From NCBI GenBank assembly GCA_964458485.1, contig CAYWJA010000001.1, forward strand, positions 1 through 64,000: a stretch of 64,000 bases of DNA. The letters run 5' to 3'. This document shows, piece after piece, positions 58,568 to 64,000 of the stretch. Each line of letters opens with the position of its first letter. Positions within the stretch are counted from its first letter, which is position 1. A program made the position numbers and the translations under genes. The notes below the pieces were generated by a model. The model had not been told where the DNA came from. It saw only the letters and a program-made list of their open reading frames with translations, and searched no databases. The stretch is from CAYWJA01 sp964458485. GTDB taxonomy: Bacteria > Patescibacteriota > Gracilibacteria > UM-FILTER-43-11.

Positions 58568-59341
58568 TTAAATCTGCTTGTGCAACTCTCTTGATATTAA
58601 ATTCACCAATTCATAAGCAGTAATACTGTCTTGATGATGGGCTAAATGATTTGCTGCGGATCCGAGGGCATTTGTTGCTATTTGGCATGATTCCACTGGT
58701 TCAAACCCTCTTGCCATAAGCCCTCCGGTCAATCCGGATAAAACATCACCTGTGCCGCCGACAGTCATAAGCGCATTACCTGTTTTATTTACAATTAAAT
58801 CATCGTCATCTGCAATAATATCCTCAGGACCTTTACATAAAATAGTTGCATTTAGATCCCTTGCCCACTTTTGTACATTTTTAGCAGTAGGATCGTCTCT
58901 GGTTAGCTTTTTAAACTCACCACGATGCGGTGTTAAAACTGTAACCTCCGGTAAACTATTTGTATAAATAAGAGCACTTGCATCCACAACCGTAGGCTTT
59001 TCTAATTTAGCCAGAAGGGATTTAATTGCCTTAATGGTTTCTTTGTCATTGCCAAGTCCGGGGCCCATTACAACTGCATCAACTTTTTCGCTAAATTTTA
59101 AAATACTTTTCACATCCGCTTCTGTTAAATGCGTTTCTTTAAATGTCTGCAAAATAAAATTAAGTGAATAAGTTCTGGCAACCTGCACATGGCATGACGG
59201 GATGAATGGGAATACCAAATCAACACCAGAATGTTCTGCTCCAAGTGAGCACAAAATAGGTGCTCCATGAAACATGGCATTGCCACCAATTACCATTACT
59301 TTGCCATTTTGACCTTTGTGGGATTCGGGTAGTCTTTTCAT
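58568..59341 (-). CDS. nnrD: ADP/ATP-dependent NAD(P)H-hydrate dehydratase
   Basis: NnrD repairs hydrated NAD(P)H. The 257-residue ribokinase-like protein shows KVMVIGGNAMFHGAPIL, VVMGPGLGND, VVDASALIY, LTPHRGEFKKL, ILCKGPEDII and the catalytic NALMTVGGTGDVLSGLTGGLMA with the GTGD Asp. The N-terminal epimerase domain (NnrE) found in many fused forms is absent, so this is the stand-alone dehydratase. It lies between the HEPN-like module and a repeat upstream of it. Confidence 0.93.
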   Translation of the reverse strand: MKRLPESHKGQNGKVMVIGGNAMFHGAPILCSLGAEHSGVDLVFPFIPSCHVQVARTYSLNFILQTFKETHLTEADVKSILKFSEKVDAVVMGPGLGNDKETIKAIKSLLAKLEKPTVVDASALIYTNSLPEVTVLTPHRGEFKKLTRDDPTAKNVQKWARDLNATILCKGPEDIIADDDDLIVNKTGNALMTVGGTGDVLSGLTGGLMARGFEPVESCQIATNALGSAANHLAHHQDSITAYELVNLISRELHKQI

Positions 59342-59365
59342 CTCTTTTTTATTATTTATTTTATT

Positions 59366-59460
59366 TTGTCATTCCGACCGCAGTGGAGGAATCCCTTGAG
59401 TAACCGATTACCAGTATATCAAGGGATTTTTCCATGCGCTATGCTTAGTTGAAATTACAA
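59366..59460. repeat. TTGTCATTCCGAC...ATTACAA hairpin (AGGGATT family)
   Basis: The left part, TTGTCATTCCGACCG...ATCCCTTGA, pairs with TCAAGGGAT on the right. Same family as 2944-3024. Confidence 0.75.
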
Positions 59461-59486
59461 AAGGTAATATTCTGCGTTCACAAATC

Positions 59487-60368
59487 TCAATTAATAAAAG
59501 GAGACTTTGGCACAATCTGCACCTCCGGCTCAAGCTTAACATTAAACTTCTTCTTTACAATCTTATGAACCTGCATTGTCAAATTTATTATATCACTTGA
59601 ATTGGCGGTACCGGTATTCATTATAAAATTTGCATGCTTTGGTGAAACTTCTGCACCACCAACTTTCATGCCTTTACAGCCAGATTGTTCAATTAGCCAT
59701 CCTGCAGATGGAAATTGTCCTGGATTCTTAAAAAAACTTCCACATGTATTACCCATTGGCTGTTTTAACATTCTCTCTTTCATATAATGATCAATTTCTG
59801 CACGTACTTTTATGGCAGGTTCAAATACAAGCTTAAATGTAGCAGAAAGAACTATATCTTTATTTCTTTTAATCTTGCTATCGCGATAACCAAATTGAAA
59901 ATACTCAGGACTAACTATAACAGGCTCATTACCATCTTCCGGGAGTATTACCGCATGTGTCATTACATTATTAATATACACATCCGGAACACCCGCATTG
60001 CCATAAACTGCACCACCAACAGTACCTGGAACATTTGCAAGACCGGATATTCCCCCGAGATTATTTTGCGCAGCAATTAAAACCATTTTTGTTAAATTCA
60101 CACCACTTTCTGCAGTAATAAGTTCACCCTGTATGTTCATCTGCGACATCTTATTGTAAATAATAAGACCAGGGTATCCTTCGTCTGAAAATAAAATATT
60201 ACTTCCACCGCCCAAAATCATGTAGGGTAGCTTTTGTGATTTTGCAAATTCACGCAAGCCCAACATATCTTGAATAGTTTTTGCTTCCCCAAAAAATTTG
60301 GCCTTCCCGCCCGTTTTATAAGTGCAAAATTGCTTTAATGAGATGTCTTTTTTTACTTGGATTTCCAT
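59487..60368 (-). CDS. murB: UDP-N-acetylenolpyruvoylglucosamine reductase
   Basis: MurB makes UDP-MurNAc for peptidoglycan using FAD and NADPH. The 293-residue protein has YKTGGKAKFFGE, ILGGGSNILFSDEGYPG, SGLANVPGTVGGAVYGNAG (FAD-binding), FGYRDS (catalytic Arg region), NTCGSFFKNP (proton donor Ser) and a C-terminal LEPEVQIV Glu. The Ser-Phe-Phe-Lys-Asn-Pro pattern with a short C-domain fits type II MurB. The leader is a tandem 11-12-nt repeat ending at the ATG. Confidence 0.96.
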   Translation of the reverse strand: MEIQVKKDISLKQFCTYKTGGKAKFFGEAKTIQDMLGLREFAKSQKLPYMILGGGSNILFSDEGYPGLIIYNKMSQMNIQGELITAESGVNLTKMVLIAAQNNLGGISGLANVPGTVGGAVYGNAGVPDVYINNVMTHAVILPEDGNEPVIVSPEYFQFGYRDSKIKRNKDIVLSATFKLVFEPAIKVRAEIDHYMKERMLKQPMGNTCGSFFKNPGQFPSAGWLIEQSGCKGMKVGGAEVSPKHANFIMNTGTANSSDIINLTMQVHKIVKKKFNVKLEPEVQIVPKSPFIN

Positions 60369-60370
60369 GG

Positions 60371-60470
60371 TTCCTATTGGTGATCCGATTGGTGATCCGA
60401 TTGGGACTAATTCGGTTACAACCCCTATTGGATCCCCTATGGATCTCCCATTGAATCCCCTATTGGACTA
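60371..60470. repeat. Tandem 'CCTATTGGTGATCCGATTGG' words between gltX and murB
   Basis: Words of 11-12 nt (GATCCGATTGGT, CCCCTATTGGAT) repeat across the whole gap on one face, from the murB ATG to just before the gltX stop. The rmlB leader (23307) has the same word family. Confidence 0.85.
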
Positions 60471-60473
60471 ATA

Positions 60474-61946
60474 TTATACTACCTTCCCCAAAGCCTTGTC
60501 AATGCGTTTCAAAACCTCTTCTTTTCCTAGATAAACCATAAGTGTGGAAAAATTCGGTGATCGTTCTAATCCTGACAACGCAACACGGATTGGCCATAAA
60601 ACCTGGCCGTTTTTTAACTCTAAATCTCCAACCATGCCCATCATAGCCTGAGAAAGTTCATCGTTCTTAGAGCAGTCCCCTTTCTCCCAATCTATATTTT
60701 CAATAACCGACTTAGCTTTTTCCATAACTTTTTTCAGAATTTCCGGAGTTATATTAAATTTCTCCCTCATAATCAAATCAGATGGATAATCTGCAATATC
60801 TTCAAAAAATAAAGATAAAGCCTCTGGAATTTCTGAAAGTTTATTAAAACGACCAGAGAAATCCGGATCCTGTAGCATCTTTTTTACTAAATCTAATTGA
60901 TCTGATGGAAGTTTACCTTCAATAAAAGGTTTTATATTCTCCATAAATTCATCAATATCTTCTTTAATTGCTTTTTTGATGTATTCACTATTAATCCAGT
61001 CCAATTTTTTGATATCAAAAACCGCCCCGCCCTTATGAACCCGATCAAGAGAAAACTTGTCGACCAATTCTTCCATGCTGAAAATTTCCTGTTCATCCGG
61101 AGTATTCCAACCAAGCAGCACAAGAAAATTCAAAAGTGCTTCCGGCAAATATCCATCCGCCAAATAGTCATCTACAGATACTTTATTTTTACGCTTACTA
61201 AGTTTACTTTTATCTTCATTTAATATTAAGGGTAGATGTGCAAACTGCGGCACTTCCCAACCCAATGCACGGCAAAGGAGAATTTGCTTGGGGGTATTAC
61301 TTATATGATCTTCCCCACGAATTACATGAGTAATTTCCATATCATGATCATCAACCACAACTGTTAAATGATAAAGTGGATCATCAACCGAGCGAGCAAT
61401 TACGAAATCGTCAATTTCTTTGGAATTAAATTTTGTTTCCCCACGAATAAGATCAGTAAAGCTAATATCTTCATCTGCCGGTACACGCAACCGGATTACC
61501 GCATGCTCACCAGCCTCAACTCGTTTTTTAGCTTCTGCCGGATCAATTTTAGAACAACATCCATCATATCGTGGTGGTAATTTTTGCTCCCGCTGTTTTT
61601 CCCGCATTTCATTCAGACGTTCTTTTGTGCAAAAGCAATAATAAGCTTTATCTGCATCTAACAATTTTTTGAGGTCATCTGTATACACCTCAGTCCTCTC
61701 ACTCTGACGGTAGCCTTTGTCTTCCGGAATATGTACGCCTTCATCGCCTGCTATACCGAGATTAGCTAAGCCACTTATAATATCCTCTTCATATTCTTTG
61801 GTACTTCGTTCCTTATCAGTATCTTCTATTCTCAAAATCATCACGCCATTATTCTTTTTGGCGAATAAGTAATTATAAAGAGCTGTTCTTACGGTGCCAA
61901 TGTGCAGTAGGCCTGTTGGTGAGGGGCAATTGCGTACTTTTATCAT
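60474..61946 (-). CDS. gltX: Glutamyl-tRNA synthetase
   Basis: The 490-residue class I enzyme starts at MIKVRNCPSPTGLLHIGTVRTAL (ATG at 61946). The open frame 28 residues further upstream is repeat-derived. The HIGH-type motif is HIGT, and the KMSKS-type motif is SKLSKRKNKVS. DEGVHIPEDKGYRQSER and DYIADGYLPEALLNFLVLLGW are typical. Whether it charges only tRNA-Glu or also tRNA-Gln cannot be told, since no gatCAB or glnS is in the window. tRNA-Glu(CUC) is encoded at 52558. Confidence 0.97.
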   Translation of the reverse strand: MIKVRNCPSPTGLLHIGTVRTALYNYLFAKKNNGVMILRIEDTDKERSTKEYEEDIISGLANLGIAGDEGVHIPEDKGYRQSERTEVYTDDLKKLLDADKAYYCFCTKERLNEMREKQREQKLPPRYDGCCSKIDPAEAKKRVEAGEHAVIRLRVPADEDISFTDLIRGETKFNSKEIDDFVIARSVDDPLYHLTVVVDDHDMEITHVIRGEDHISNTPKQILLCRALGWEVPQFAHLPLILNEDKSKLSKRKNKVSVDDYLADGYLPEALLNFLVLLGWNTPDEQEIFSMEELVDKFSLDRVHKGGAVFDIKKLDWINSEYIKKAIKEDIDEFMENIKPFIEGKLPSDQLDLVKKMLQDPDFSGRFNKLSEIPEALSLFFEDIADYPSDLIMREKFNITPEILKKVMEKAKSVIENIDWEKGDCSKNDELSQAMMGMVGDLELKNGQVLWPIRVALSGLERSPNFSTLMVYLGKEEVLKRIDKALGKVV

Positions 61947-61957
61947 GGTTGTATTGT

Positions 61958-62012
61958 ACCCCAAGTCCAAATGGTTTCCAAATTGTTTCCAAATGGTTTC
62001 CAGATTGTTTTT
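61958..62012. repeat. Tandem 'CCAAATGGTTT' 11-nt repeat
   Basis: Five copies of CC(A/A)AA(T/A)(G/T)GTTT separate gltX from the gene on the plus strand. Same word family as 7124, 26218 and 62464. Confidence 0.85.
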
Positions 62013-62083
62013 TGTTTGCAATTTTTTCAATAAGACATAGAATGTACTTGAATATATTGTATTTAAATAACTATTTTGTAAAA

Positions 62084-62458
62084 ATGCCTTTTAATGATTT
62101 AAGAATTTATCAAACCGCCACAAAATTATCTAAAGAAGTAGATGAGCTAGTTAATAAAATTCCAAATAACTGGAAAATAAAGGAGGTTAACCAAATAAAA
62201 CGTTCATCAAGCTCTGTCGCACCAAATATAGCAGAAGGTTGTGCTAAACAAATTTATCCAAAGGAGTATATCCGTTATCTAAATATAGCGCTAGGATCAA
62301 GCGATGAAACACAGTCCCATATTTTTTTGCTATATAACAAAGGATATATCTCAAAAACTGATTATGATTATTTTACAAATCAGTATAAAAATTTATCTAT
62401 TAAAATCCTAAATTTGATACACAAACTTAGAAACGTTCACAATATTCCCTATAAATAA
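62084..62458 (+). CDS. Four-helix-bundle protein (23S rRNA intervening-sequence type)
   Basis: The 124-residue protein starts at MPFNDLRIYQTATKLSKEV (ATG at 62084). QIKRSSSSVAPNIAEGCAK and RYLNIALGSSDETQSHIFLL match the TIGR02436 four-helix-bundle family, first seen inside 23S rRNA intervening sequences but now mostly found as free genes. The function is unknown. It is flanked on both sides by the same 11-nt tandem repeat, which suggests the gene and repeats moved together. Confidence 0.92.
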   Translation: MPFNDLRIYQTATKLSKEVDELVNKIPNNWKIKEVNQIKRSSSSVAPNIAEGCAKQIYPKEYIRYLNIALGSSDETQSHIFLLYNKGYISKTDYDYFTNQYKNLSIKILNLIHKLRNVHNIPYK

Positions 62459-62463
62459 ACAAT

Positions 62464-62530
62464 CTAAAAACCATTTGGAAACGCCCTGAGCTTGTCGAAG
62501 GGCTGGAAACAATTTGGAAACCATTTGGAA
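62464..62530. repeat. 11-nt 'ACCATTTGGAA' repeats around a REP-like palindrome
   Basis: Repeats of CCATTTGGAAAC flank CGCCCTGAGCTTGTCGAAGGG (62485-62504), a palindrome type common in other bacterial genomes and related to 26226-26257. The right end meets the stop of the cyclophilin gene. Confidence 0.8.
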
Positions 62531-63178
62531 TCAATATGTCGCCACAGTAACCTTCTTCATATAAACCTTCTCAACCGGCTTATTCATAGCATCTTTTTTA
62601 ACGTCTGCGATCTTCTCCACAACATCCATTCCTTCAAAAACCTGACCAAATACGCTATGGGCATTATTAAGATGTGGTGTGCCTTCCTTTTTTTGGACAA
62701 TAAAGAACTGGCTGCCATTTGAATTAGGGCCGGAATTAGCCATAGAAAGTGCACCGTAAATGTGTTTTAAATCCACATGGAATTCATCTTTAAATTTACC
62801 ACCCCACAAACTCGCACCACCGGTTCCAGTGCCTTTAGGATCACCACCTTGGATCATAAAATTATCTATTACACGATGAAAAATTAGGCCGTCATAGTAT
62901 TTTTTACCAATAAGACCGATAAAATTTTCAACGGTTTTTGGAGTTTTTTTAGGAAAAAGTCTTATTTTAACGGTCCCCATATTGGTTTCCATTACTACAA
63001 TCTGCTCACCCTTCGCAGGTTTTGCATCTTGTTTAAAATTTGGATCTGGCATAGTAGTTTTAGTAATAGGGCTACCCTGATAAACCTTGTTTACATCTTT
63101 TTCTGGCGAGTCTTTAAGACTGCACGATGTAAGCATGATTAAAGATAGGCCAAGAGTTATTAAGAGTAATTTTTTCAT
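62531..63178 (-). CDS. Cyclophilin-type peptidyl-prolyl isomerase, lipoprotein
   Basis: The 215-residue protein has a signal peptide ending in the lipobox LTSC, so it is lipid-anchored outside the membrane. The cyclophilin core (about 58-210) has FHRVIDNFMIQGGDPKGTGTGG (catalytic Arg and Gln region), FKDEFHVDLKH, LSMANSGPNSNGSQFFI and HSVFGQVFEGMDVV. It would speed prolyl isomerisation and folding of exported proteins such as the surface and pilin proteins. The start is ATG at 63178. Confidence 0.94.
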   Translation of the reverse strand: MKKLLLITLGLSLIMLTSCSLKDSPEKDVNKVYQGSPITKTTMPDPNFKQDAKPAKGEQIVVMETNMGTVKIRLFPKKTPKTVENFIGLIGKKYYDGLIFHRVIDNFMIQGGDPKGTGTGGASLWGGKFKDEFHVDLKHIYGALSMANSGPNSNGSQFFIVQKKEGTPHLNNAHSVFGQVFEGMDVVEKIADVKKDAMNKPVEKVYMKKVTVATY

Positions 63179-63205
63179 GGTTATAAGTTAAATTTCTATT
63201 AAATA

Positions 63206-63712
63206 TTATTTAATTTCATATGGAGCACAGGATCCTTTATCGACAACCTTAGCACAGTCTTTCCATCCCTTATTGTATTCTTTTCCCTTCATAATAATAG
63301 TACCTGTGTCATTTCCGACTACATATGCCTCATATTTATCATCTTCCTTTTCAATAGTAGCGGCTAATATATACTTTTTATTAGTATCATTGGTCATATA
63401 TTTATAAGAAACCCCCTTGGCTTTTGTTGATGTTGGATCTAATGCCATTTTTGGCATATGCTTAGGTGTTAAATCTGTTGTTTTCCCATCAACAGCACCA
63501 TCTAACATATCCGGATACTTACCCTTCTCAGCAAAGAATATCTCCAAAGCAGTCTGAATAGTGGTCAAATCCTGCATTCTTCTTGAATTCTTCGCCTTAG
63601 TAGTCTGCCCACCAACAGCTGTATAAGCTACAACCGAAAGAATCGCGATGATTGTAATCACAACGAGCAGCTCCACGAGTGAAAATCCTTTTTTAAGTTT
63701 TAAATTTTTCAT
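63206..63712 (-). CDS. Type IV prepilin-like protein
   Basis: The 168-residue protein has the prepilin peptidase site KKGFSLVELLVVITIIAIL (cleavage after G, with F+1 and E+5), then the long hydrophobic N-helix. SRRMQDLTTIQTALEIFFAEKGKYPDM is the usual pseudopilin/pilin alphaN extension. The C-domain has two cysteines (CAKVVDKGSC) that may form a D-loop. With the TraG-like ATPase it fits the type IV pilus/competence apparatus common in CPR. It is upstream of the cyclophilin gene on the same strand, so the two may be co-transcribed. Confidence 0.93.
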   Translation of the reverse strand: MKNLKLKKGFSLVELLVVITIIAILSVVAYTAVGGQTTKAKNSRRMQDLTTIQTALEIFFAEKGKYPDMLDGAVDGKTTDLTPKHMPKMALDPTSTKAKGVSYKYMTNDTNKKYILAATIEKEDDKYEAYVVGNDTGTIIMKGKEYNKGWKDCAKVVDKGSCAPYEIK

Positions 63713-63818
63713 GTTTGTATTTATTAATTTCTAATTGAATATATTTTATAACGTATATGGGTGGAATGCAAATGAATTTCAATCCATCCTGTGATGAGAT
63801 GAAGGGTATTGCCACTCT

Positions 63819-64000
63819 TTGTCATTCCCGCGAAGGCGGGAATCTAGTGATTAAATAATTATTTTATTACCTATCCACCAATGATCAGATTATCTGAACT
63901 TGCGAATATTTTCGCAATATCAGTACATACGATAGTTTGGTATAATAGTATTATATTCATTAATATCTTATTCAGATTCCCGCCTTCGCGGGAATGACAA
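63819..64000. repeat. MITE-like element, 182 bp, ending at the window edge
   Basis: TTGTCATTCCCGCGAAGGCGGGAA on the left and TTCCCGCCTTCGCGGGAATGACAA on the right are perfect terminal inverted repeats. The middle has AATGATCAGATTATCTG and GCGAATATTTTCGC as in the copies at 16735 and 41219. No ORF is present. Confidence 0.9.

Noticed and set aside
1..64000. Alternative genetic code with UGA as glycine
   Set aside because: TGA serves as the terminal stop for many intact genes (for example at 35674, 35970, 36590), and Trp is coded by TGG.

Overview
The window looks like a chromosome segment of a Candidate Phyla Radiation (Patescibacteria) bacterium, probably Peregrinibacteria-like. This placement is an inference. 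It rests on AT-rich DNA, compact genes with few Shine-Dalgarno sites, many unrecognised ORFs, ribosomal proteins with long basic tails, a TraG/VirD4-type ATPase, a type IV prepilin, and biosynthesis genes (his, aromatic amino acids, purines) that many CPR genomes lack. TGA ends many genes, so the code is standard, which argues against the UGA=Gly lineages (Gracilibacteria/Absconditabacteria). There is one 10-N assembly gap, at 57261-57270.

Layout. 1-9.9 kb: hisIE, an ArsR regulator with a YraQ/ArsP-type permease, a UvrD-like helicase next to an endonuclease Q-type PHP protein, a metallophosphoesterase, and DAHP synthase. 10-22 kb: gyrA, an anchored TSP3/PKD surface protein, ribosomal L31, a glycosyltransferase, a TraG-like ATPase, and a TyrA-PheA fusion. 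22-32.7 kb: three unknown genes, then an envelope-sugar block (rmlB, glmS, an FAD oxidoreductase, GtrA, two GT-C-like membrane proteins, galE). 33-39 kb: a coupled operon of a lipoprotein metallopeptidase, two membrane proteins and acylphosphatase, then an N-formylglutamate amidohydrolase-like protein and two minus-strand unknown or peptidase genes. 39.6-49 kb: a flippase, rnhB, a NYN protein, two tandem paralogues of unknown family, purQ and purL, and a NUDIX hydrolase. 50-58.5 kb: an RRM protein, an acyltransferase, tRNA-Val and tRNA-Glu, a 30-residue Cys-rich peptide, a Crp-type regulator, an anti-sigma-like ATPase, infC-rpmI-rplT, yggT, pgeF, and a two-gene HEPN-like module. 58.5-64 kb: nnrD, murB, gltX, a four-helix-bundle protein, a cyclophilin lipoprotein, and a prepilin.

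The most striking feature is repeat content. Nearly every intergenic space holds one of several small mobile-looking elements. (i) MITE-like elements of about 185 bp or 85 bp end in TTGTCAT...ATGACAA. (ii) Foldback elements have arms built from tandem 10-12-nt words, and many share a TAATTAAT-like loop. (iii) Short palindromes are inserted in frame inside conserved genes (permease, uvrD, the TraG-like ATPase, rplT), and a repeat fragment lies inside the TyrA-PheA gene. Many elements abut start or stop codons and supply leaders, stop codons or protein tails.

Two start-codon-proximal RNA structures stand out as possibly undescribed. One is a leader of about 150 nt shared by rpmE and galE, with a covarying closing stem. 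The other is an AT hairpin placed directly before glmS, rpmI and rplT.
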